Shown here: positions 6,955 to 15,100 of the stretch, piece after piece
How positions within the stretch are numbered: the stretch's first letter is position 1
Layout: each line of letters begins with the position of its first letter
Assembly (NCBI RefSeq): GCF_007747215.1
Contig: NZ_CP036273.1
Coordinates: forward strand, 4,386,322 to 4,450,321
Direction of reading: 5' to 3'
Source: Urbifossiella limnaea
GTDB taxonomy: Bacteria; Planctomycetota; Planctomycetia; Gemmatales; Gemmataceae
DNA: 64,000 bases
Program-made: the position numbers and the translations under genes
Notes under the pieces: model-generated
Databases searched by the model: none
Told to the model about the DNA's origin: nothing
What the model saw: the letters and a program-made list of their open reading frames with translations, nothing else

Positions 6955-9900
6955 CTACGGAGGCGTTGCCTCTTCCTGGACGCGGTTACCCCAGAGAGAT
7001 AGGATCGCTTGTGTGATAGGTTCGGGGACTACGTTCCCTGATGACATCGGTGCCCAGTTCTTGGTGAACTTCGCCTCTCTTACGATTTCTTCCCGCGGGA
7101 TCTCCTTCCCGATTGGTAGGAAAGAGTCCAGACTCAGCTCGACAACACGGGTGCCGTCGTCGTCGAAGGGCTCACTCGTCACGATGCCTTTAGCAAAGAC
7201 GCCATTATGCGCGTTACCGGTGCGCTGCATAATGGCGACGTCGCCGGGCCGCGGCCTTGTCGATGGGCAAATCCACTGACTGGAATATGGCTGTCCCAAT
7301 AGAGCATTTCGCTGCACTTCATCGTAGTCCGCGAATGAATTTGGGTCGAGCTTGGGATTCCAGAGGAAGAAGTAAACCGTCCTTGTCGGGTTGGGGTTAG
7401 GTGTCCCCGTGCCTTGAGCAGCAACACGCGAGCTGGATTTCGATATGCGCTGTACTTCCGAGGAGGATGTCGCATCGGCAACTGGCGCCGATTGTTCACC
7501 GAACGATGGGTGATAGATAGTACAGTCCGGCCGTGCGTCGCTGAGGCGGGAAGCACCGGCTGGAGTAACGCTGGTTCCAGTCAAATTCAGGAGTTCCAGG
7601 GGCTTCATCGCTATCAAGTGATCGACGCTCGCGTCGGTCACTCCGAGGCAGTTCTCCAAATTGAGAGATTCCAACACTGGCGCGGATTTAAGTGCAACTA
7701 TTCCGAGGTCCGTCACCATCGTGTCCGACAGGTCCAGCAATTCCAAACTCGTCATCCTTGCCATCCAGGATAACCCACTGTCCGAGACATGCTTACAGCC
7801 CGTTAGCCGGAGATCCCGTAACTTCTGCATCTTGGCCAACTGCGCCAGGCCAGTCTCCGTGATCTGTGTGCCCCCGAGGTCGAGAAACCAGAGCTCGGAT
7901 AACTTCAGGAGGTGAATCATCCCGTCGTCGCTGATGTTCGTGCCGGGGAGCCCGAGCGCCTCCAGTCGTGACAGCCCGGTGAGGGTAGACAGGCCGGCAT
8001 CGGTGATCGGCAGTTGGTCGAGTCCGAGCGTTTGCAAGTGAGGCAACGGTGAGAGCCAAACGAGTCCGGCATCGCCGATGTCACTGCCTCCCAGCCGGAG
8101 GTCAACCAGAGTTCGCATTGCCCGCACATGCGCGAGGCCGGCATCGGTAACCGTGGTCTCTTCGATGTCTAGTGTTTCGAGCTGCGGCAGCATGGTGAAC
8201 AGCTTCAGGGTGGCGTCCGTCGCGGAAGATTGCGGGAGCAGCAGCGTCCGTACCTGCGTTAACTTTGCCGCGAGCGCGAACCCATCGTTTGTTAGCCGCT
8301 TGCATCCGGTCAGGTCGAGTTCGTTCAGTGCTTCGACATCAACCAAGGTTGCCAGGCCCTGAACGTTTGCGTCTTTCGCACTTCGCATGATGTCGAGTTT
8401 GTACACCTCGCCGGCTCGCACCTTGACCTTTGCAGGCAATTTGGTGACGAGCTTCCATCGGGCGAATGGCTTTACCTCCCGGTTCATCCGCCAGTTCCCT
8501 GAAACGGCTACGTGCAACTCCCGCTCGACGACCGCAGAGAGTTCGTCTGGGAGAAGCTTGACCGCCGTCCCTGTGAGAAGTCCGAGCCGTCGGAGTGCCT
8601 CATTTACCGGACGCCGCAGGGTGAACGCAGTGTGGCCGCTATCTGGATCGCGCTCGGCTGCCCACCCGGCGAGGACATACAACCAAAAACCGCGCGGAGG
8701 CTGCTTGACCCCAAGTCGTGCCGCAATCCGTGCTGCCAGTTTGCCGTACTGGAGGTTGACAGCGCTACCGTTAGCGTACCCGACTTCCGCCGCGAGTCGC
8801 GCCCACGTCGCCGTGTGGTCCGGGGCCGCGTAGTGCTTCCGAAGCAGGTCGAGATGTATATCGGGGATGCCCTCGGCAAGTACTGCTTCAAACGCCCGCA
8901 GGTAGTCGTCGGTGGTTCCGAACTCCTCGTCGTCCACCGGGAGCATTGAAGATTGATGTGCTACGGCTGGGGTATCTGTTGAGACGGGCTCGCTCTCGTT
9001 CTCGCGATTGACGGTGGGTTCCACTTTCGGAGTGGGCTTCGCGTCAATCGCCGAGATCGGTGGCAGTGGGAAGGGAGCGACAGGTGTGGCAACAGGCGGG
9101 GCCGTTGGCGGAACCGTCACAGCGCCGGACGCGAGAGGCGCCAATTCGGCAGCCAGGTCCGCCGCGGTCGCGGGGCGGCGGGCGGGGTTCTGCGCGACGC
9201 ACCGGCCGATGAGGTCGACCAGCGGGGGCGGCGTCCCGACATCGGCGAGGTCGTGCGCGTAGTCCGGCCCCGGCCCCTGGGAGAGGTGGCCGGTCAGCAT
9301 CTGGTATGCGATCACCCCCAGGGCGTGAACGTCGTCGCGCGGGTCGGGGTCGGCCCCGGCGCGTTGCTGGGGGCTGGCGTATAGCGGGGTGTGTGACCCG
9401 CGGTGCGACGAGAGCATCCGCCCGCCCTGAGTTGCCCCTCCGCTTCCGTCCTCTGCAAGAGTCGCTTTCGCCGTCACCGCCCCGATGCCGAAGTCCGTCA
9501 CTCGCAGCCGCTTCCCGGCCCGGTCGTAGAGGATGTTGCTCGGCTTCAAGTCCCTGTGGACGACGGCCGGGGTGAGGCGGTGAAACGCCCCGACCGCCGT
9601 GGCGATCTGCCGCAGAGCTTGAACGACGTACTTCAGCCGCTCCCCCGCGGGCCGCCGGTGCAGGTGGCGAATCCAGTCGCCCACGTCGCCGCCGTCCACG
9701 TAGTCGAACCGCAGCCAGGGGGTGTCGCCGGTCAGCACCGCGTCGCGGAGGGGGACGACCGACGGGTGGTCGCCCGCCCGCATCACCTGCGCGATGACCC
9801 GGCTCTCGTGCCGCAGATCCGCCGCCTGGGGGCCGTGGCAGAACTTGACCGCCGCCTCCACGCCCATGTCGGTGTGCCGGGCCAGCCACACCTCACCGAA

Positions 9901-10383
9901 CCCCCCGACCCCGAGGACGCGGTCGAGGTGCCACTCCGGGCGTCCAACCAGGGCGTCTCCCGGATGAAACCGCGGCGGGCGGGGAGGGAGTAACCGCAAC
10001 ACGTCGTCCGGTGTGGTCAGAGTAAACGCGGCCGGGACCGTCTTGCCGGTGGGATCGCTGGGCCGCTTGAGGGACTGGGTCACAGCCGCGGGGATTTGCG
10101 CGAGGTACGATTCAAGCACCAGCCTTTCTTCGACACTCGCCCCGCCAGCGGCTGCTTGGACGGCTTCGGCAGCTGCCTTCCGGGCCTCCGTAGCGGTAAC
10201 AGCCGCCATCCGCGCGATCTCATCGCGGAGTGCGGCGTCACGAATCCGCTCTCGATACTTGGCGAGTGCGCCGCCCGCGACGGCTAAGGCGAACGAGCCG
10301 CCAGGGACCATCGTGGCCAGCCCTTTCACCCCGTTCTCAACGACTGCTTCAGCCACGCAGCTGAAGAACGTAAACACAGGCAT
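6955..10383 (-). CDS. Ser/Thr kinase - McrA-head-like domain - LRR - EVE/PUA-like fusion
   Basis: A 1142-residue fusion. Residues 1-100: hydrophobic and Ala-rich helical start. 150-415: Hanks-type kinase with Gly loop GVGGFGEV (158-165), Lys180, HRDLK (276-280) and DFG (297-299), so probably active. 415-485: Pro-rich linker. 487-603: a helical domain (LLRKHYAAPDHTATWARLA, VGYANGSAVNLQYGKLA) that I recall as the N-terminal head of McrA/HNH-type modification-dependent nucleases. 680-950: about eleven leucine-rich repeats of 24-25 residues with AGL-HL-LP-L spacing. 1002-1131: VYFFLWNP, then WICPSTRPRPGDVAIM and KNWAPMSSGN, resembling EVE/PUA-like domains seen in HNH and McrBC-type restriction proteins. 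No nuclease is present. The 3' half is visibly richer in A+T than the kinase part. Domain names are by eye; the kinase is certain. Confidence 0.85.
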   Translation of the reverse strand: MPVFTFFSCVAEAVVENGVKGLATMVPGGSFALAVAGGALAKYRERIRDAALRDEIARMAAVTATEARKAAAEAVQAAAGGASVEERLVLESYLAQIPAAVTQSLKRPSDPTGKTVPAAFTLTTPDDVLRLLPPRPPRFHPGDALVGRPEWHLDRVLGVGGFGEVWLARHTDMGVEAAVKFCHGPQAADLRHESRVIAQVMRAGDHPSVVPLRDAVLTGDTPWLRFDYVDGGDVGDWIRHLHRRPAGERLKYVVQALRQIATAVGAFHRLTPAVVHRDLKPSNILYDRAGKRLRVTDFGIGAVTAKATLAEDGSGGATQGGRMLSSHRGSHTPLYASPQQRAGADPDPRDDVHALGVIAYQMLTGHLSQGPGPDYAHDLADVGTPPPLVDLIGRCVAQNPARRPATAADLAAELAPLASGAVTVPPTAPPVATPVAPFPLPPISAIDAKPTPKVEPTVNRENESEPVSTDTPAVAHQSSMLPVDDEEFGTTDDYLRAFEAVLAEGIPDIHLDLLRKHYAAPDHTATWARLAAEVGYANGSAVNLQYGKLAARIAARLGVKQPPRGFWLYVLAGWAAERDPDSGHTAFTLRRPVNEALRRLGLLTGTAVKLLPDELSAVVERELHVAVSGNWRMNREVKPFARWKLVTKLPAKVKVRAGEVYKLDIMRSAKDANVQGLATLVDVEALNELDLTGCKRLTNDGFALAAKLTQVRTLLLPQSSATDATLKLFTMLPQLETLDIEETTVTDAGLAHVRAMRTLVDLRLGGSDIGDAGLVWLSPLPHLQTLGLDQLPITDAGLSTLTGLSRLEALGLPGTNISDDGMIHLLKLSELWFLDLGGTQITETGLAQLAKMQKLRDLRLTGCKHVSDSGLSWMARMTSLELLDLSDTMVTDLGIVALKSAPVLESLNLENCLGVTDASVDHLIAMKPLELLNLTGTSVTPAGASRLSDARPDCTIYHPSFGEQSAPVADATSSSEVQRISKSSSRVAAQGTGTPNPNPTRTVYFFLWNPKLDPNSFADYDEVQRNALLGQPYSSQWICPSTRPRPGDVAIMQRTGNAHNGVFAKGIVTSEPFDDDGTRVVELSLDSFLPIGKEIPREEIVREAKFTKNWAPMSSGNVVPEPITQAILSLWGNRVQEEATPP

Positions 10384-10675
10384 CCCTCACCACACGTACA
10401 GATCGCGTTTGAGTGAAGCCTATTCGGGATGACCGAAGCGTGCGAGCGAAATCACGGGGTTGGCAGCGGGCGGATACGACGCTCGATTCCTTCCCCAGGG
10501 AAAAGGCGTGAGCGTAGGCGCGGCTGTGGTGCCGCACGTGCGCCTGTTTCCTCGGTCAGTCACCCCGCCGCTGTTCTGACCCGACGTGGGATGAGCAGGG
10601 AGGTCAACCGAGGTGGAATCTCGCCCCTGGACCTGTTGAAATCCATCCACTACCGACCCGCGACCGGAGCCCCCC

Positions 10676-11335
10676 TTGGCCGTCTTCAATGTCACCGTTC
10701 GGACCACCGAAAGCCTTCTCCCGGCCTCGGAGCCGGACGAGTTCGTCTCGGCCTACACCGGCACCATCACGTCCACCGACGAGGAGACTCGTGAGGTCAC
10801 ACGAGTGGGGAAGGTGTCGGCCCTGCGGGTCAACGCCGGACTCGCCCTGAACGCCGGCTTCGACCTCTCCGACGTGTGCGACGCCCACAGCTCGGAGTTG
10901 GCCGCCTTGCACACCCTTCTTTACGTCCCCGGCCAATACCACTTCCGGCGGCGGCTGATGGCCCGGTTCGAGGCCACCCAATCGGACCTTCTGGTGCTCG
11001 ACTACGTCGTCATCCACCCCCGGTGGCGTCAGCTCCGGCTCGGCCTGCTCGCGGCCCGACGGATGGTGGACATGGTCGGGGCCGGGTGCGGGCTGGCGGT
11101 CAGCCGCATCGCCCCGGTCAGACACCGCGCAGCCCATCACGTCGGGGTGCCGGGGTCGTGGCTCCCACGAAACGATACCTCGGATGAACGCCGGGAGGCG
11201 GTGGTGTCCTTGCGCCGCTACTTTCGCCGGATGGGGTTCGCGCGGCTCGGTCGGACTCGATACTACGCCCTGCCGCTGAACCTGGTCACGCCGACCGCGG
11301 CCGAGCTACTCGGCGGTCGAGCGCCGGACTCGTGA
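10676..11335 (+). CDS. GNAT-like hypothetical protein
   Basis: A 219-residue soluble protein from a TTG start with GGAG upstream. It has a LLVLDYVVIHPRWRQLRLGL block (about residues 102-121) and AARRMVDMVG, in the order expected of strand 4, the acyl-CoA loop and helix 3 of a GNAT acetyltransferase, then SLRRYFRRMGFARLGRTRYY near the C-terminus (a second GNAT hallmark, 'F-R-GF'). I recall similar lone genes in Gemmata genomes annotated as hypothetical. Substrate unknown. It is divergent from the upstream kinase gene, with a 292-base spacer likely holding both promoters. Confidence 0.6.
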   Translation: MAVFNVTVRTTESLLPASEPDEFVSAYTGTITSTDEETREVTRVGKVSALRVNAGLALNAGFDLSDVCDAHSSELAALHTLLYVPGQYHFRRRLMARFEATQSDLLVLDYVVIHPRWRQLRLGLLAARRMVDMVGAGCGLAVSRIAPVRHRAAHHVGVPGSWLPRNDTSDERREAVVSLRRYFRRMGFARLGRTRYYALPLNLVTPTAAELLGGRAPDS

Positions 11336-11974
11336 GCCGGCGGTACGCGAATGGTGTAGCGGCGCTTCGCGCAAAAAAGGACCGGCCGCGCTACTCGACT
11401 GTCGCCCATTCAGTCGAGAAGTCGCGGCCGGTCTGACGGAACTATACAACCTGCCCACCGCGGAAATCAAACCGAGGATGTCGAGTTTCCAGGGCCGCGG
11501 TGTCGGGCTTCCCGACAGCGACAGACCATGTCGGTGATTGCCGCCAAACAATAAACCAGCCGGAGACCGTGTCGCCTCATCAGGTTGCGACAAACTGGGA
11601 AGTCGGCTTCCCAAGTGGCACTTCTCCTACTTAATCCTTTCACGTCGCCAACCGCTCGCCCATCGCCCAGCATCGCCCGCGGCTTCGCCCAGCGACCCCG
11701 CCCCGGCTGTACGCCCAACAGCCGGGGCTCAAGTCACCGGTTCCGTGTCGCCCTCGGAGCCCTGCCGGAGTCGGGTTGAGGACGCCCACCTCCCCGACCC
11801 CAGCAGCAACCATCCCCAGCATCGACGAGTATCGGCGGTCGGTCGTGCCGGTCTTACCGACTGTCATGCACGGGACGCAGCACGTTCTGCCGTGGGCGCG
11901 CGTCTTCACCGCTGGTTAGCAGGAGAGGAGATTAGTCTGGCGATTGGGCCACCTCCTCGACGGCGGACCCCGTC
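11336..11974. other. 639-base gene-free stretch with repeats and hairpins
   Basis: No convincing gene. It holds the second copy of the 35-bp hairpin repeat (11396-11430) and a perfect 10-bp hairpin at 11701-11710/11718-11727 (CCCCGGCTGT with ACAGCCGGGG). Open frames on both strands are low-complexity and mutually overlapping. This may be a decayed region left by past insertions. Confidence 0.5.
11396..11430. repeat. 35-bp hairpin repeat, copy 2
   Basis: Second copy of the element at 6852-6886, same orientation. Here the inverted arms are longer (CTCGACT at 11394-11400 with AGTCGAG), which keeps the stem despite the one-base difference. It lies about 60 bases after the stop of the GNAT-like gene. 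Confidence 0.6.
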
Positions 11975-12643
11975 ATGTGCGGCCGGTACACGTTGTCGTC
12001 CAGGCCCGAGGACATCGCCCGGACGTTTGACCTGTACCAGCAACCTGACCTCCTGCCCCGGTACAACGTCGCCCCCGCCCAACTGGTCGCCGTCGTCGCC
12101 CTCAAGGGGGACGGCAAGACACGCGGCCTGGCGCAACTCAGGTGGGGGTTCGTGCCGTACTGGGCGAACGACCCGAACTCCGGGCCGAGGCCCATCAACG
12201 CCAGGGCCGAGACGGTCGCGTACAAGCCGCCCTTCGACCACGCCTTCCGCGAACGCCGATGTCTCATCCCGGCCGACGGGTTCTTCGAGTGGGCCAAGGT
12301 CGGCACGAAGAAGGTCGGGCACCACCTCCGGTTGAAAGCCGGCGGCGTGATGGCGTTCGCCGGCGTCTGGGACGTGTGGAAGGCCGAGGGACGACCCACG
12401 TTGGCGACGTGCGCCATCATCACCGTGGCCGCGAACGAGCTGGTCAAGCCCTTCCACGACCGGATGCCGGCAGTCATCACGCCGGAGAAGTTCGACCTGT
12501 GGATGGGGTTCGACACCCCGGCGCGTGACCTCCTGGGGGCGCTCGCCCCTCTGCCTGCCGAGCAACTGGAGGTCGTTCGGGTCGGCCCGGCGGTGAACAA
12601 GGTGACCAACGACACCCCCGCGTGCGTCGCCCCGGCCGCGTGA
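11975..12643 (+). CDS. SRAP-domain protein (YedK/HMCES family)
   Basis: A 222-residue complete SRAP protein. This family shields abasic sites in single-stranded DNA by forming a covalent bond through its N-terminal Cys. The sequence starts MCGRYTLSS, so Cys2 is ready after Met removal. Further hallmarks are RYNVAPAQ (about residues 29-36), LRWGFVPYW, NARAETV (Asn and Glu of the active site), RCLIPADGFFEW (about 93-104), FAGVWD, and the late HDRMPAVI (about 160-167). Length is normal. A cut-off second SRAP start occurs at 16086. Confidence 0.92.
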   Translation: MCGRYTLSSRPEDIARTFDLYQQPDLLPRYNVAPAQLVAVVALKGDGKTRGLAQLRWGFVPYWANDPNSGPRPINARAETVAYKPPFDHAFRERRCLIPADGFFEWAKVGTKKVGHHLRLKAGGVMAFAGVWDVWKAEGRPTLATCAIITVAANELVKPFHDRMPAVITPEKFDLWMGFDTPARDLLGALAPLPAEQLEVVRVGPAVNKVTNDTPACVAPAA

Positions 12644-12734
12644 CGATCAGCCGGAGACCCTCGTGCCCGCCCCGGACGTGATCCCGTTCCCCACCCCGCC
12701 GCCCGACCTGCTGTCCTGCTCGCCCGGCTGATAG

Positions 12735-13012
12735 GTGGTGAACGCCGCCCGCGTCCTGGCCGACGACCCGCCAAGGCTGGTGAAGCCGACACACGACCTG
12801 GACGACCCCGCCCCGCTTGGTACGACACCCCGTCGGAGGCGGACCCGGCCACGGGCAACGACACGTTCGGGCCGCGGCCCGGGGTGGTGTTCCGCAAGAC
12901 CTCGGGTCTGTTCGACGTCCTGAACCGTAGCGGTTGGGGAATGCCGCCGGGGTGCGTGTCGGCGTGTGGTGCTCTGGCCCATTCGGGACGAGTTGGGGTA
13001 CAGTCATGAGCC
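12735..13012 (+). pseudogene. possible frameshifted small gene remnant
   Basis: Reading from GTG/ATG near 12735, VNAARVLADDPPRLVKPTHD is followed, after a shift of one frame around 12812, by a sensible stretch WYDTPSEADPATGNDTFGP and then FRKTSGLFDVLNRSGWGMPPG, ending in TGA at 13010-13012. Both halves have normal codon character, which suggests one gene broken by an indel (or a sequencing error). I do not recognise the product. The preceding 90 bases after the SRAP stop show nothing. Confidence 0.3.
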
Positions 13013-13038
13013 GCTGATCACGCCCGGAATACGTGAAT

Positions 13039-13078
13039 GGCCGGTCGGGGCCTCCCGCCAAAAAGCCCCCGACCGGCC
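13039..13078 (+). promoter_or_regulatory. GC-rich leader hairpin before the winged-helix gene
   Basis: GGCCGGTCGGGG (13039-13050) pairs perfectly with CCCCGACCGGCC (13067-13078) around a 16-base loop containing AAAAAG. It ends 17 bases before the ATG chosen for the next gene, with the GGAG ribosome site between. It could be a terminator for upstream transcription or a leader that controls the next gene. Confidence 0.5.
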
Positions 13079-13095
13079 GACCAACCGGAGCACGA

Positions 13096-14385
13096 ATGCT
13101 ACCCGGCAACGCCGGCCCGCGGCGGGGCGCGAGCACGCCCGTCGGCAGTCGCAACCTCCAGCCCCGCGAGCCCGTCGTCCTTCCGGTCGACGAGTACGAC
13201 CGGACCGGCCCCGACTTCGACCCCGCCGAGTGGGAACACGCCGGCACCCCCCGAACGGTACTGAGCGAGTTCCTCGCCGAGGACGAGGACGACGAGCCGA
13301 CGGTGAGGCCGACCGCGATCGCCGCGAAGGCGAATCCGGTGAGTCCCGTGAAGACCTCTACCCGGGCCGAACGCGAGGGCACCTCGGTTCCCGCTGATGC
13401 AATCACCGGGACCGCGGACGGGAACGGTTCGTCCGCCCACACTTCCGACGAAGCGATCACCGTGCCCATCACTTCCGAGGAAATGCGCAGTCGGATCAAG
13501 CGGGACGGACGGATCGTGAAACGGATGCGGGCAGCCGACCGGGAGCGGTTGCGCGGGATCGCCGACCCGGCCGCCCTGGCGGGCGAGACTGCCACCACCG
13601 TCGTGTGCTACGGGGCGGGGCTGCGGTGCGCCGTCGAGGCGAAGGCGGACGCACACGCCGAACTCTACCACTCTCCGCTCGACGAGCCGCGCGAGGTTCG
13701 CCAGGCCCGGCTCAAGGACGCCTGGGCGGTGGTGACCCGGGGGCGGCAGAAGATCGCCGCGTACGACGCGTGGACGACCGCGCACCGCCCGGAGCTGGCC
13801 GACGACGGGCTGCTCGACGGGCTGGCCGGGTCGAAAGAGGACCGGGCCGCCGCGAAGGCCCGGCTCGCCGAGCTGGACCGGACGTACCGGACCGGGGCGG
13901 GCAGGTCCGGCTCCGCGGCACCGACAACCGAGGCAGTCCCGGTCCCGCTGATTTACCAGGACGAGTACCGGGGAAAGGTCCGGGCGTACCCGGAATGGGT
14001 CGGCCGTGTGCTGCGGATGGTCGTCGCCCGGAAGCAGGCCCGCTACATCCCGGCCATGGCGTTCGTACTCGCACAGCTCGCGTACTGGACGGAGCCGACG
14101 GACGGGACCGGGCGGCCCCGGGCGAGGCGGGCGAGGGTCATCAACGGCAAGTGGTGGGTCGTGCTCGGGTACGGGCAGATGGAGAAGCAGACCCCGGTCA
14201 GCAGGAGCCAGGCCCGGCAGGCGGTCAAGGTGCTCAAGGAACACAGGCTGGTCGAGACGCTGGCGGCGAAGGGGGCGAACGTCGGGACCGAGGCCGGGGG
14301 CGTGAACTATGGCCCGAACACCGTCTTCCTGCGGGTGAACACCGGGGCACTCGACCCGCTCGTGAAGGAGGTGATGTCGGGGTGA
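13096..14385 (+). CDS. winged-helix, replication-initiator-like protein
   Basis: A 429-residue protein. The first 170 residues are charged and disordered-looking. The C-terminal third contains AMAFVLAQLAYWTEP, NGKWWVVLGYGQMEKQTPVS (about residues 350-369), SRSQARQAVKVLKEHRLVET and a terminal VFLRVN. That order (helix with AQLAYW, then K-WW, then recognition helix and wing) is what I know from winged-helix domains of plasmid and phage replication or replisome-organiser proteins. I chose ATG 13096 over the GTG at 13033 because a GGAG site precedes it and the GTG lies at the foot of a long hairpin. Five evenly spaced palindromes follow just downstream, fitting a replication or partition role. 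Function is inferred. Confidence 0.6.
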   Translation: MLPGNAGPRRGASTPVGSRNLQPREPVVLPVDEYDRTGPDFDPAEWEHAGTPRTVLSEFLAEDEDDEPTVRPTAIAAKANPVSPVKTSTRAEREGTSVPADAITGTADGNGSSAHTSDEAITVPITSEEMRSRIKRDGRIVKRMRAADRERLRGIADPAALAGETATTVVCYGAGLRCAVEAKADAHAELYHSPLDEPREVRQARLKDAWAVVTRGRQKIAAYDAWTTAHRPELADDGLLDGLAGSKEDRAAAKARLAELDRTYRTGAGRSGSAAPTTEAVPVPLIYQDEYRGKVRAYPEWVGRVLRMVVARKQARYIPAMAFVLAQLAYWTEPTDGTGRPRARRARVINGKWWVVLGYGQMEKQTPVSRSQARQAVKVLKEHRLVETLAAKGANVGTEAGGVNYGPNTVFLRVNTGALDPLVKEVMSG

Positions 14386-14513
14386 CCCAAAAAGTGGATT
14401 TGGAAAGTGGATCGGCCGGCGTGCGTCATCCTACGCGTCGGAGCAACCGAAACTGGTCGGTGTCGAGGTGGAAGTCGGACGCCTGGTGTACAACCGTACG
14501 TTTGCCGACTTCA

Positions 14514-14614
14514 ACAGACCCGTCTGTCCGGGTCAGCAGACGACGTCTGCTGAGGTCGACAGACGGGTCTGTCGGGGGCGACACAGGGGTCTGTCGAGGA
14601 CGACAGACCTGTCG
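14514..14614. promoter_or_regulatory. array of five palindromes on a ~22-bp period (iteron/operator-like)
   Basis: Five sites in a row share the core CAGAC-n-GTCTG: 14514-14527 (ACAGACCCGTCTGT), 14535-14551 (AGCAGACGACGTCTGCT), 14557-14574 (CGACAGACGGGTCTGTCG), 14579-14596 (CGACACAGGGGTCTGTCG, one arm imperfect), 14601-14614 (CGACAGACCTGTCG). Their centres are 22.5, 22.5, 22 and 20 bases apart, close to two DNA turns, so dimers bound at each would sit on one face of the helix. This suits replication iterons, a partition centromere or a cooperative operator. The winged-helix protein upstream is the obvious candidate binder (inference). Confidence 0.75.
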
Positions 14615-14657
14615 CAACAGAGTAGGGAGGAGTAGCGAGCGTAAGCGAGCCTACGAC

Positions 14658-14739
14658 TCCTCTCTGCGGCGGCGTCGCTCCGCTCCTCCCCCGCTCCCTC
14701 GGCGGGGCTCGGTCGCGGGGGGCGACGCCGCAGAGAGGA
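14658..14739. repeat. long imperfect hairpin
   Basis: TCCTCTCTGCGGC plus GTCGC (14658-14678) pairs with GCGACGCCGCAGAGAGGA (14722-14739), 18 pairs with a three-base bulge, around a GC-rich loop. It begins about 45 bases after the palindrome array. It may be a terminator, or a structural element such as those at replication origins. Confidence 0.5.
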
Positions 14740-15100
14740 AGTAGAAGTGGCGGGGCGGTTGGTCCCGGCCTGTTCGACCACGACGGGATGAGCGCAGCGT
14801 CGTCCGACTACCACGACTCGGTTGCGCGCGCTCGAACTTCCACGACGGGGCGCTACCGAGTACTGGACCTACACCTGCTGCCCGACAGTGTCATACTCGA
14901 TGCCGACGGGATCGAACCGGACGCCGACCCCGGTGACCGACCGCGCGCAATGCGCGTCTCGACGACGGACCGCCGTCCGATTCTCAAATCCACTTTTTGG
15001 GTTGTGCCTCTCTCGGACCACACCGACGGTCCCCGGATGGCCGCGTCGGTCGACGTCATCCCGCCACCACGACTACGCCGGTCCGGTACGACGGACTCGC

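Larger units (their letters stand above)
14385..15002. repeat. 618-bp segment bounded by perfect 18-bp inverted repeats
   Basis: ACCCAAAAAGTGGATTTG at 14385-14402 recurs exactly as its reverse complement at 14985-15002. Between them I find no credible gene; the segment carries five spaced palindromes and a long hairpin. The left repeat overlaps the stop of the winged-helix gene, the right one lies about 100 bases before the end of a convergent gene. This is the layout of a small non-autonomous element or a cis-acting site. No clear target duplication is visible. Confidence 0.7.

Noticed and set aside
11538-12335. A 265-codon plus-strand frame across the gap and into the SRAP gene
   Set aside because: Low-complexity Ser/Pro/Arg sequence that overlaps the clear SRAP gene in another frame.
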